This document shows, piece after piece, positions 20,162 through 30,221 of a stretch of DNA of 64,000 bases. This DNA is from Gracilaria gracilis (lineage: Eukaryota; Rhodophyta; Florideophyceae; Gracilariales; Gracilariaceae): assembly GCA_030374805.1 (NCBI GenBank), contig JARGSG010000026.1, positions 708,427 to 772,426 on the forward strand. Reading direction: 5' to 3'. Positions within the stretch are counted from its first letter, which is position 1. Each line of letters opens with the position of its first letter. The notes under the pieces are model-generated. The model saw nothing but the letters and a program-made list of their open reading frames with translations. It made no database searches and had not been told where the DNA came from. The position numbers were made by a program, and so were the translations under genes.

Positions 20162-20647
20162 ATGGCACGCCGCCCGCCTGCAACCGCCTTGTGCGCCCGA
20201 ACCACGCGCTGCTCGGCCGTCCGTGCGCGCGCGCTGTGCTTCAATGCCAACGCAATGAATGACCAGCCGCCCGATCTCCCGGGGCTGCCCGGCGTCATCA
20301 CCAAGGCGGCGCACAAGTTTCGCAAAGCCACCTCCATCTTCCCGCCGCTCGGCGTGGGAATCGGCGTGGGTATCGGCTTTGGATGCGGCTTTGGCTGGCC
20401 CATGACCAAGGCTTACGGCCCGCCGCGCGCCCTCTGCGGCCCGGCTATTGCCGTCGGCGTCGGCGTCGGATATGGGCAGGGCGTCGGTAAACGCTTTGGG
20501 CGCGATATTCGACCCAACGGAGTGCGCGTTTGGCTCAAATCCATCGAGACGCGTTTGGATCACTTTACTAACCGAATTATTGCCGTCTTTAATCGAGCCG
20601 CTCGTAATGATTCTAAGTCAACTTCGCAACCACTCCAGCACAAGTAG
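20162..20647 (+). CDS. Gly-rich membrane-type protein, TGD5-like
   Basis: I start this 161-residue protein at the ATG at 20162 (MARRPPATALCARTTRCSA), whose Arg/Ala/Ser-rich leader resembles a plastid transit peptide. Residues about 60-120 alternate Gly with hydrophobic residues in two blocks (GVGIGVGIGFGCGFGW and AIAVGVGVGYGQGVG). This recalls TGD5, the small Gly-rich protein that acts with TGD1-4 in lipid transfer from the ER to the plastid. The link rests on composition alone and is tentative. The last 30 bp of the CDS overlap the last 30 bp of the next gene on the other strand. Confidence 0.65.
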   Translation: MARRPPATALCARTTRCSAVRARALCFNANAMNDQPPDLPGLPGVITKAAHKFRKATSIFPPLGVGIGVGIGFGCGFGWPMTKAYGPPRALCGPAIAVGVGVGYGQGVGKRFGRDIRPNGVRVWLKSIETRLDHFTNRIIAVFNRAARNDSKSTSQPLQHK

Positions 20648-21739
20648 CAGGATCAGCGGGCTTGTCATCAGACTCACCAACGCAATGTTGGTCGCCAAGC
20701 TGATTCTCTCCGTCTTGCTGTTGATCTCGTCTTCATGGCGCACTGCTGTTTCGTACCGCTTCTCCACCTGAGCGTTCATGTCAGGAAGTGAGAACCTCAC
20801 CACTCGATACCCTGTATCCTGTGTTTCATCGTCAACGCCTAGTTCTTGCATTGCGTCAAGGCCCAACATAAGTTGCTTGGCCTTGCTTGAAATCTCCGCA
20901 AACGGACTGGAGCGAAGACGCACGTAAATTTGCCGCGCATCTTCTCTTCGCCCCACAGCTTCGTACGCCAACGCCAGCGAAAGAAATACCTTGCCGCCCA
21001 CACGTGAGCGTTCCGACGTGAATTGCGTCACTTCTTCGAGGCGGTTTATAGCGTCGTATGGTAGCGTTTTCTTCATCAACTTGTCCGAGTCTTCGAGTGC
21101 ATGTTCGATTTGTTCGCGATGCTCTTCTTCTTTCTTCATATCAATTCCCTTCTTCTTGCGATACGCCTCCAATCGCTTGCGCACTGCTTCGTCGCGCGCT
21201 TTGGATTCTTCGCTTTCCAGATTAACACCGCCTGTTTCGATGCGTCGTCCGCCGCCATAAGTGCGAGAGATGTTGTCCGGGCGAGGAAAAACTCCCCAAG
21301 TGGAAACTTTGGGCTGGTAGTCCTCTTTACTGTCCTGTTTTCGAGTAGTGTCTGTGCCGGGAGTGAGCGAGGAGCCTTTATTAAAGAACTGTTCCGCCTC
21401 CTGAATTTGATTGTTGAGTATTTGTTCCTTTTTCCAGTCTGGGAGCTCGCTGAATGCAAAGGGCTTCTCAGCTTGCTTCTCTTGCTGATCTGCGTTTGGC
21501 GATGACGACGTCGGTGTCGCACTGTCGCCAGCGGCTGCAGAGGATTGCGATTGGAGACGCTTCTGCTTGCGCAACTTTGCTATCTTGGCGGCGATTTCAT
21601 CTTCGCGAGAGCGGTCGGAGGTGTCATTGATGTTCGCTGACGGCGGTCGCCGCGCACAAGTGGAGCACCGTCTTACCCGTGGCGCTGTGAGGAATAAGGG
21701 CCTTTGCACAAAGGCCGCCGGTTGAGAGTGAGTCAGCAT
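20618..21739 (-). CDS. Plastid-type coiled-coil/TPR-like membrane protein
   Basis: The product (373 residues, ATG at 21739) begins with a transit-type leader (MLTHSQPAAFVQRPLFLTAP, then Arg/Cys-rich). A charged linker, a block STWGVFPRPDNISRTYGGGR (about 148-167), a Lys/Glu coiled coil (about 185-225) and helices that look like one or two TPRs (AINRLEEVTQF, VFLSLALAYEAVGRREDARQ) follow. It ends in one transmembrane helix (LATNIALVSLMTSPLILLL). This plan fits a thylakoid- or envelope-bound assembly or scaffold factor, but I cannot name the family. Its stop codon lies inside the neighbouring gene. Confidence 0.75.
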   Translation of the reverse strand: MLTHSQPAAFVQRPLFLTAPRVRRCSTCARRPPSANINDTSDRSREDEIAAKIAKLRKQKRLQSQSSAAAGDSATPTSSSPNADQQEKQAEKPFAFSELPDWKKEQILNNQIQEAEQFFNKGSSLTPGTDTTRKQDSKEDYQPKVSTWGVFPRPDNISRTYGGGRRIETGGVNLESEESKARDEAVRKRLEAYRKKKGIDMKKEEEHREQIEHALEDSDKLMKKTLPYDAINRLEEVTQFTSERSRVGGKVFLSLALAYEAVGRREDARQIYVRLRSSPFAEISSKAKQLMLGLDAMQELGVDDETQDTGYRVVRFSLPDMNAQVEKRYETAVRHEDEINSKTERISLATNIALVSLMTSPLILLLVLEWLRS

Positions 21740-23245
21740 GATGGAGTTGGCGGCTGCAGCCTCGGAGCGTGGGCGTTTGGCGAGATGTAAGTTCCTCTGC
21801 TTCAGTGCTGGCGAACGGTGCCAACTTGCAGGAGAACTGGTGGCAGTTGAAGTTGCAAACTTTTTGACAGCAGACAGCGACTCTCCACAGAGTAGGATAT
21901 CTTATCCTAGTCTTTTTTCGTTTCATGATTTTTTTTTGGATGGACCACAAGCTGTGCACTCGTTGGCAGTGCATGCAAAGCGACGATGCAACTCTGTACA
22001 ACTCATACACAGCTTCTTCGTGCGGATCCCTCACCTTCATCGTTTCAGGAGGCTTTTCGAAGAACGTTCTTTCCGCAAGCTTGCGCCGAACTCACCACTG
22101 CACAGACCACCACCTTTCACTCAAAGCCCACTGAGATGCCGCCGTGGAAAATAGTCACCATGACCACCAAACACAGCGCGGTATTAGCCTCTGTGGCATA
22201 TAGCCCAGCGTCATCAAGGTCATGTCTCTAATGTCCAACAAGTCACAATCACAACACCGTCATTAGCTATTTGCTCAACTTCCACCAACCACGCGAGTTA
22301 ACGAGGGTTAGGAGAGTTAACCTTTCACGGCGTCGTTCCACGTTGTATCACCGGTATTTTGATCACATTTTCCACATTCCATCGCGCACATTGCGGTGTC
22401 GATAATGAACTCACGAACGTCATCCAACCGTCGTCTCTCAGGGAATGCCGTTGGTTCGCATCAAGACAGCTTATCGACTTCATCTTGAGCACAGCTTAGA
22501 GCCACCTCACACTGCTTGAGACCGCTTTCATTCAGGTCACGGAGGTTCACGCTACATACAAACAGCACCATAGCTTGCGATATGCTCCTCGGCAACAGTC
22601 GTCGCCTCCGACACCAAATTCGTCATAGCTCAGTTTCTTTATGCCCCTAAGGTACTTCCGCTTTTGCAACGGTTGGCTTTCATGTTATACACGGGTATGC
22701 GCCTAACTTTTCTACGACAGCGCAGTTAGACCTTGCTGCCCTTCTTTGACGCAGAACAATCAGGGTTTTGCCGATTGCTGTCTGAAAATCAAGTCAGGGA
22801 AGGGCAAACAGCTCACAAACACTGAAAACGGAAACACCCGGAACTAGGGCCTTGCATAGAATGGATAAGCGCACACTACATGCGTATCACACTAACCGAG
22901 CTAAGTTGGCTCCATGCAAAGCTACTGCCACAACATCCATAGTGACACCCACCAAAACACTGAACAAAATATGTACACAGGTCGGATCCAGACAAGACGA
23001 CAAAGCAGCTCTATTATAATTATATTGACAAAACGATATGTAGAGCTGGGTTCACGGTTGTAATACATTCATTCTGACACCGTAGTCGTAGCGCCCAAAG
23101 GGAATAAGGGCAGAAGACGGGGGTGTCATTCGCGAGGAGCGGAGGAGGGGGTGCAAACGGAGAAAGCGGTGGGACACCTGCGAGATCTGCGAGAACGGAC
23201 GCGAGGAACGCGGCAAGGAAAAAGAACCGGGAGTCATCCGTGCTA
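21740..23245. other. Intergenic, 1.5 kb
   Basis: I see no gene. Near the left end is an inverted repeat TAGGATA-TCT-TATCCTA (about 21893-21910). This interval holds the promoter of the minus-strand plastid-type gene at its left and the Ca2+-ATPase terminator at its right. Confidence 0.45.
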
Positions 23246-26200
23246 CTATGACTCCATCTTTCCCCTCGATACCACGTTCACGAACGCAACCGCATGCACA
23301 AAGACTCTTAATCTCACGAGAGACGGTGAAACTTCCATCGACGGTTGCGGCACGCCATCAAGCTCTTCCTTCGCAGGATTGCTCGAGATCTCCGTTTCGT
23401 CCGTTCTGGACTCCTTCATTGCGTCGGAGATCTCATGGTCCGACCCGTCGTACGGTATCTTCCGCTGGGGAATGTGCATCAGCTTTTCTAGCTTGGACAT
23501 ATCGGTTGGATCTTCATCCGTTGGTCCATAGCACCACTCCAACGGGAAGCACCTAACCAAGAAGCCCCATGGAAGAGCCAATGCACCTAGAACAAGCGAA
23601 GTGCCCCATGCAGCAGCGTTAATTCGCCCGATGCCAATGGAATCACCAACTCTTGTTCCCCCCACACCCAGCATCAGCGCGACCTGCACCAGGACTGTGA
23701 TGGTCACAATCACAATGAACAGGTAACTGTGAAGCAGACCTGCAAACACGTTCTTTCCCGTGATCCGTCGAGAGTTAATCTCGGACCCGATCTGCATAAA
23801 CACAAACACGTTGAAGATAACGCTCCTGATCTCCAAATCTCTCGCTTCACAATCACTCGCAGAAGCGCAGTCCAGACCAAAGATGTTAGATCCAGCGTAT
23901 TGTAGAATGAGGCACACCACAAGTTGGTAGAAGCTCATTCCAGCGATATTCCGAAACATTGCACGGTTGATTAGGGGTGCTCTTCTCCCAAAGGGTTTCC
24001 GCTTCAAAAGGTCGGGGCGCGGTGGTTCAGTCGCAAGAGCTAAGGCACCCATTGAATCCATGATCATATTCACCCATAGCAGCGGTACTGCGCCCAACGG
24101 CAATTCACGTCCAGCACAGGCAGAGAGAAAATTGAGGGTGACGGCAACAACATTCACCACAAGCTGAAACTGAAGGAACTTTCTGATAGACTCGTAGACA
24201 TTTCTGCCCCAAAGCACTGCCTTCGTCATGGACTGGATGTTGTCATCAAGAATCACAATATCACAGGCTTCTTTCGCGATTTCCGTACCAGCAATACCTA
24301 ATGCGAAACCAACATCAGCCTCCTTCAATGCAGGACCATCTGTGATACAGGACAAAGATAGTGGTAAAAAGTGCGCGTGAGATACAAGATCGTTAGCATT
24401 GAGGAAACACTCACATTCAAGCGCAAATGCTGCTCGTGAAACCAAGGGGGTAACATCCACTTACCGTTTGTGCCATCGCCGGTGACACTTGTTACTTCTC
24501 CCAACTTTTTGTGCTCTCGCACAAGCAATAGTTTGTCATTCGGAGTTGAGCGCGCAAGAACTTGGATCTTCAGGGCCTTCTTGTCCAGTTCAGTTTGTGA
24601 CATCGCCCGAAACTCGGGACCTTCCACAACAAGTCCATCAGGATCAAGTATTCCTGCCTCCTTTGCAATGAATGTAGCAGTAAGCTTGTTGTCTCCGGTA
24701 ACCATACGCACTGTTACACCAGCTTCCTTCAACTGTCGAACCGCTTCACGCGTCTCAGGACGGACTGGGTCCTTAATTCCGACAACGCCAACATATGTGA
24801 GATTGTCGTCTGGCGCATCTCGCCAAAAAGCTTCGTCGTTTTCAGGGTGATCAATATCACGATATGCTAGCAATAAAGTGCGCAACCCTCTGCTTGCCAA
24901 AGACTGTACATGGCTGAGAATCTGTTGTCTTCCTTCGCTATCCAGAGCATTGCAGGTATATCCATCAGGCATGAGCTTTTGCGAACACTTCTTCACAACT
25001 AGCTCTGGTGCACCCTTGGTGTGCAATCGCATGACACCATTCCCTAACCTTTGCGCTGTGCTCATGCTCTTCTTGATTGAGTCAAACATGTACACGCGGA
25101 AAACGTCACTCTCCTTACGAATTGTACGATAGTCTCTCTGCCACAAATGAACAAGCTGCAGAAGCGCGCACTCTGTTTTGTTTCCAAGGTGGTCAATTGT
25201 ACCAGACGCATTAAATTGGAGATTGGCTTGGCTGTTCACTGCCATTGTAGCGCAAAGTATGTCGCGGTATCGGTCGGACAATTTGTCCGGTGCGGGTGAA
25301 AGTGTTTCGTCGTACACAGCAAACGGCCCATGCCAATTGGCCTCGACGACAGTCATTCGATTCTGTGTGAGCGTTCCGGTCTTGTCGGCATTGAGCTGGG
25401 TAGCGGACCCCATTGTTTCGCAAGCTTCCAATCGTCGCACAAGATTGTTGTCTTTCATCATCTTTCGCATCGCGAACGCAAGACCCAATGTGATTGCTAA
25501 CGGCAGGCCTTCAGGTATAGCAACGACGACAATGGTGACGGCATCGATGAAGAAGTCGAGAACCAAAGTGCCGTCCCAATCGTTTAACCTGGAGGAATCG
25601 ACAATCCATCGGATTAACGACACTGCAAATGTGAGCACTGCAAACAATATACCGAGCTTGCCAATGCTCCAGGCAAGGCGATCAAGGCGTTCTTGCAGAG
25701 GAGTGTTTTCTGGTTCTACAATTAAGCCCTTGAGAATGACGCCCCATTGCGAGCGTTCACCCACAGCCACAACGAGCGCGAAGCCCACACCTTCAGAGAC
25801 TGTGGTACCTGACAGCAGAAACACGTCATCATCCAGGGTCTTGTGGATATCGATTGGCTCTCCAGTCATTGCAGACTCATTGGTCTTGAGCGCTGAACCA
25901 CGCAGGAGGATTGCATCGGCCGGAAGCTTATCGCCTGCAGCGATTTTGATGACATCACCGACGAGTATATTCTCGGCATCAACGCTGGTGGCAGTGGAAG
26001 CGCGCACAACCTGGACTGCATAATTGTCCTTGACAGAATTGAGCTGTCTGAACTTTTTTTCTTTCTGACGATCAATTAAAGCCTGTACCATGACAACGAC
26101 AATGACGACGAGCACAATGGCAATTCCCTCAAGATATCCATAGTGGTCTCTGTTCTCCTTAATTACACTGCCGATGATTAAAGACACGGTGGCGGCCACA

Positions 26201-26496
26201 CTGAGAATGATGATAGTAACATCTTGAAAGGCCTCATACACGAGGCGCAGGAGAGTCTTTGGGGGTGGATACTTGAACTTGTTGGCGCCGTAGTACTGGG
26301 AGCGTGGCAGGGTACCGGCGGCGATTTCATCTGGCGATAGGCCTCCTTGAGGATTCGAATGCAAAGCATTCGCTAAGCCAGAGGGACCACCCAGCTTGCG
26401 AAGCGCATCGCGGTCTCGGTCTTCGACGATGCGAATGAGTTCATCTGGGGGGATGGAGAAGCGCGGCGCAGCAAAGCCTTGTTCGGCGGCGTCCAT
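23246..26496 (-). CDS. P-type Ca2+-ATPase (PMCA/type IIB), two exons
   Basis: Exon 1 is 26496-24465 and exon 2 is 24339-23246, giving 1041 residues. I use the ATG at 26496, because the open frame further upstream begins with TTG. Numbered from it, the protein has actuator-domain NESAMTGEP (about 206-214), the TM4 ion-site motif VVVAIPEGLPLA (about 323-334), the phosphorylation site NADKTGTLTQN (Asp371), MVTGDNKLTA, and the hinge VTGDGTNDGPALKEADVGFA, formed across the splice. About ten membrane helices are present. The late PEGL and PMCA-like loops place it in type IIB, which exports Ca2+ from the cytosol or into vacuoles. A basic-hydrophobic C-terminal stretch (VRLRVFVHAVAFVNVV) could bind calmodulin. 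Confidence 0.92.
24340..24464 (-). other. Spliceosomal intron of Ca2+-ATPase, 125 bp
   Basis: Donor G/GTAAGT at 24464 and acceptor TATCACAG/AT at 24340. Splicing after codon position 1 makes the GAT (Asp) of the TGDGTNDGP hinge, which strongly supports the junction. Confidence 0.92.
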
Positions 26497-27742
26497 CTGG
26501 TGGCAGAGCACAAGATCAGAGGGCGGAGAGGTGACACGAGGCGTTGGCAGAAGGCGTGGCGAAGCAGAAGACGGGGACGCCAAGCGCGACCGAAGCGGTC
26601 AGAGGGGAAGTAAGGGCGAGAGGGGGGAAGGGGGGGGGAAAGGGGGAGTGGGAGGGGGTAGCAAAGGTGGATGACGTGAGCAAGATGGCGTCTGCTGTGC
26701 TAGCAGAGCGGGCTTGTGGTGGGAAGCTGGTGGGCTCGCCAGCGCCCGCGCCCGGGCGCGAGCATATCCGGGTGAACTCTCCTCGTCCGCTGCGCAGCCA
26801 TTGGCCGGCGCTTGCAACCCGCTGCTCGAACAGCGGGCCGCATGCTTTTTTGCACACGTCACAGACACTCTCCCGCGCAGCGCGCGCAGCGCGCAACGCA
26901 TTTGCATTGGCTGGCGCGTGGCCACGTGCCGCACGTGCCATGCGCGTGCACGCCGCTCGCTGTGCCTCACATTGCCGTTCTTCTACCAGTGCGAACTGCG
27001 CTGCAAATACTGTACGGTACATGACAATTTTTTATCTAATTTTTAAATCTCAATGACTTTGCCACGGGTGCAATTTATTAGCTCAGTGCAAGCTATGGAG
27101 CGCGCGCCTTGCGCTCCGTGCAATGCCTTGCACTGCCTTACACCGCCTTACAACAAACAGTACGTGTACACGTACAAGAATCGTCGCCCAGACGCTGTTG
27201 TCTCCCAGCTGATGGACAGCGCGTTCACAGTGTGAACTTCACACATTGGAGACGTGCACAGCTGACTGGCAGCCAGTGCAGACTAAGCAGGCCGTGGTGC
27301 ATTGTATCAGGTTGGCGCAAGCTGCGGAGTTTGCGCCGTGCGCTCTGCCCAACACAGCGTACACGTGTGGTGACCACACAATGGAGTTGCGCTTCCGCGC
27401 TGCAAGTTGCAAGTTGGGGAAGCGCGTGCAGCGGGCTGCAAGCGACGCGTCCACGTCACCCTCGCGCTTGTTGTCGCTGCCGAGCGCCGCCGCGCGGGTC
27501 CGTCGTCGCTTGGCGCCGCGCCCGAGCCGTCGTCCGCGCGCTGACTTGGCGGCCCCGTCAAGCTCGAGCGCCGCGGCCCGCGTCTTCCTCCCGCGCGCCG
27601 CTCGCCGACATGCCGTCTTCGTATCTCGTCATGTGCTGCTTGCCGTCTGCCCGCCCTACTTAACTCCGCCGCCTGCCACCGCGCTGTGCGGCCTCCCCTG
27701 CCGCTCGCCCTGTGAGCAGTGCTGCGCGCCTGCTGTTTCGAG
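26497..27742. promoter_or_regulatory. Divergent promoter region, G-tracts and G-boxes
   Basis: This 1.25-kb interval separates the Ca2+-ATPase (minus) from the C2-like gene (plus). It holds a G-quadruplex-type tract at 26622-26658, GCGC repeats near 26880, and two CACGTG boxes at 26923-26928 and 26932-26937. No protein is supported; the long open frames here reflect GC content. Confidence 0.45.
26622..26658 (+). repeat. G-quadruplex-type tract
   Basis: Runs of G6, G9, G5 and G5, with a G3 between the last two, are separated by spacers of one to four bases. This fits the G3+N1-7 rule. It lies 126 bp upstream of the ATPase start, on the template side. Confidence 0.75.
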
Positions 27743-28711
27743 ATGTACGTCGTTCCCAGGAGGACTCTCAAGCTCACCATCTTGTCATGTGAGTCGCTGC
27801 CGCCGTTAACCTCCACGCGCCTCTGGGCGGACGAGCGCCTTATTGCCGAGCACAGCTCGCTCACGCGCAAGTTTGAGCAAGCTGGAACACAGCTGCAACA
27901 GAGCGCTACCGTTACCACTGATGACAATGCCTCCACTGTTCTCAAGTTTCCTCTCGGCCTCAGTGCGCCCAACTCTCAGCCGGTCGCGAACTACATGGAT
28001 TATTGCGAGGCTGCCTCCAAGCTGCAGGCCTTTCTGGCCATGTACGGCGATTCTGCCGCGTCAGACAAAAAGATTGCCCCAAACTGCTATGCGTGCGTAA
28101 CACTGGAGCGCAACACCGTCGCGCCGCCGATGGCTGTCACCGAGGTGAAGCGAGCCAACCACGACCCGTTTTGGAATTGCACTACTGAGGACATCAACAT
28201 CGATCTGATGCTGCTCTGCGGCGAGATGGAAAGCGCCTCCTACCTTTATTGCCAGCGGCTCAGAATCGCTGTGTACCATCACTTTGGCTTCGGACAGGAC
28301 GCCGGCTGCACGGCATGGACGCCTGATAAGCCTAGCGACGGATTGCTCATTGGGGAGGCTTTTCTTGCCGTTGGAGAATTATTTGCTGATCCGTGTCAAA
28401 CACGGCATGAATTGAAGGTATACGGCACAGATCACTGCCTCATTTCCGCATGCAAGCTACACATTGACACTAAGGTGTCTTGTTCCAGTGCCAAGGTGCC
28501 CAAGATGTTCCCGTGCCAGACCGCCTTTCCGACGATGCTTCCAGTAGAGCTGGAGAACGAACGCGAGAAGAAGTGTTCTGCTGACGTGTCAGTTAGTGGC
28601 TTTGATTCCATTTCTTTGCCATCTGCGGTTAAACTGGCTGTGGCTTCGTCGAAGGGTTGTTCTCGCAAGCACAAGTGCAAGAGCAAATCAAAGTGCAAGT
28701 GCAAGTGCTGA
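27743..28711 (+). CDS. C2-like domain protein with Cys/Lys tail
   Basis: The ATG at 27743 gives 322 residues (MYVVPRRTLKLTILSCESLP). LKLTILSCESLPP, CYACVTLE, TEVKRANHDPFWNC and the strand-like RLRIAVYHHFGFG follow the order of beta strands in C2 domains, which bind lipids, often with Ca2+. The classical Asp loops are not obvious, so lipid or protein binding may be Ca2+-independent. The tail is odd: the last 20 residues alternate Lys and Cys (KHKCKSKSKCKCKC), which could bind metal or be lipid-modified. The domain call is by pattern only. It shares a divergent promoter with the Ca2+-ATPase. Confidence 0.65.
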   Translation: MYVVPRRTLKLTILSCESLPPLTSTRLWADERLIAEHSSLTRKFEQAGTQLQQSATVTTDDNASTVLKFPLGLSAPNSQPVANYMDYCEAASKLQAFLAMYGDSAASDKKIAPNCYACVTLERNTVAPPMAVTEVKRANHDPFWNCTTEDINIDLMLLCGEMESASYLYCQRLRIAVYHHFGFGQDAGCTAWTPDKPSDGLLIGEAFLAVGELFADPCQTRHELKVYGTDHCLISACKLHIDTKVSCSSAKVPKMFPCQTAFPTMLPVELENEREKKCSADVSVSGFDSISLPSAVKLAVASSKGCSRKHKCKSKSKCKCKC

Positions 28712-29355
28712 CGACATGGCTGAAACTCTTTTTAACCTTTGACCTATGTGTCGGCGTGACGGGCAAATGCAACGCGTTACGCTTCCGCTCCACACATTGT
28801 AAAGCTTGAAACGGCGATAGTATCCATAGCAAAGAAAACTATCTACTGCTGACCCGTGAACTAAACAACCGAACTGCCGATTCACCCATGTTTGTACGAC
28901 TATCTACCAGCTTCGACAGCGTGTCGGAATAGCAAAGGAGTACATTCGTAGATACGTTTGTCCTCGCACTGTATTCATTTATGTTACAACGCATCGAAAT
29001 GCACGGAGGCTAACCCTTACAACTTAGCGCAGAGCTGTGCCAAAGTGCGATTGCATGTACGGGCGTTGATGGCAGGTGTCCGCACGCGTGTTATCTCTGC
29101 TGATGACGCGAGAATAGACTGCTGAGAGCACACGTGAGGTGAATTCACCCAATCGTTCTCGGAACGCGATATGACGTAACTTAAATTGACTCCCAAATCT
29201 GTGATGCAATGTCAAACTTGTATCCATACATTATCGCTTATGGAGTCCCAGGCCCGACTGGAAACTCTCCACCAGTGGAGAGCCAGACAAAAGTTTTAAA
29301 CGGCCTTCCCTTCAGACGGATCTTACTGGTAGATACAGTAATACTGTAGATAGAA

Positions 29356-29376
29356 AGGGTGTATCGGATACACCCT
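29356..29376. repeat. Palindromic hairpin, 10-bp arms
   Basis: AGGGTGTATC, one central G, then GATACACCCT; the arms are perfect. The flanks carry TACAGTAATACTGTA. This resembles the dispersed CACCC-GGTGTACAGTA repeats near 53.6 and 55.4 kb. Confidence 0.7.
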
Positions 29377-30042
29377 GTATCCTTTTAACGACGCCGTTAT
29401 CTTCTCTGCGCCTTGCCACCTCTGACTTGCGCAGGACCGGTCAATTCGCCAAGCTTGCATCCTGTGGTTAACAGGTTCTCATTAGTTCATTGTGTAACTG
29501 CGATTAGAGTGCTCATCACTTGCAGTCAAAGGCGGAAAAGAAATAAAGAGCATACAGGGAGCAGAGAAAAGAAAAAAGAAACGCCATCTCATCTCGACGA
29601 TGAGAAGAGATGAGCTGGCCAAATGTTCTCAACAGATTATACCTTGGGTAAGACAATTGATGCTCGTAGCTGATGGCGGCGGTTTAAGTTATTTACTATC
29701 ATAGGATACGTGCAAGATACAGTGTTTTGGTCAAGCTGTGTGGGCAAAAGTAGAAGAATGCAATGGCCACATCTGCGGTTCGGGGCTAGCGAACGTTATC
29801 CTTTAAGGGTATAGCACGAATTCGCATCGATTCGATGATTGAAGTGAACGTGGACGGCGCGGCGCACCGCCGCTAACATTATCTACAAGCGTATGCGCTT
29901 GGGCACAGACTGGCGCAGTGATGGCCATCGGCCATGGCGCAACAGCTACGCGACGCGGAGATTAGAGCGCGGTGAATGGGCCGATGCGGTGGGCGCGCGA
30001 GCGGCAGCTCGGCCGCCTGGCCGTTCAGCAATTTACGATCGG

Positions 30043-30050
30043 TATTTAAG
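30043..30050 (+). promoter_or_regulatory. TATA-like box of SHMT
   Basis: TATTTAAG lies about 180 bp upstream of the SHMT start codon. The expected transcription start is near 30075. Confidence 0.5.
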
Positions 30051-30221
30051 CCCCCTTTTGCCTGACACCGAGCCTCTTCGCTGTCCGCTCAAACTATCGC
30101 CCGATCTTATCTGTCTTGTCTCAAGCCGAGACCGCGCTGCTCCACCTTCGTAAAACGTAGCTTCGACACTGATCGAGTTCAACTCCATATCTTTGTTCAA
30201 TATCTTCATCTTCTAATCGCC

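Larger units (their letters stand above)
28712..30221. promoter_or_regulatory. Intergenic, 1.5 kb; SHMT promoter at right
   Basis: I see no gene. A perfect palindromic hairpin lies at 29356-29376. A TATA-type box at 30043-30050 and a short 5' leader precede the SHMT ATG at 30222. Confidence 0.5.

Noticed and set aside
25178-26023. Antisense frame over the Ca2+-ATPase
   Set aside because: Mirror of conserved coding sequence, no start context or domain.
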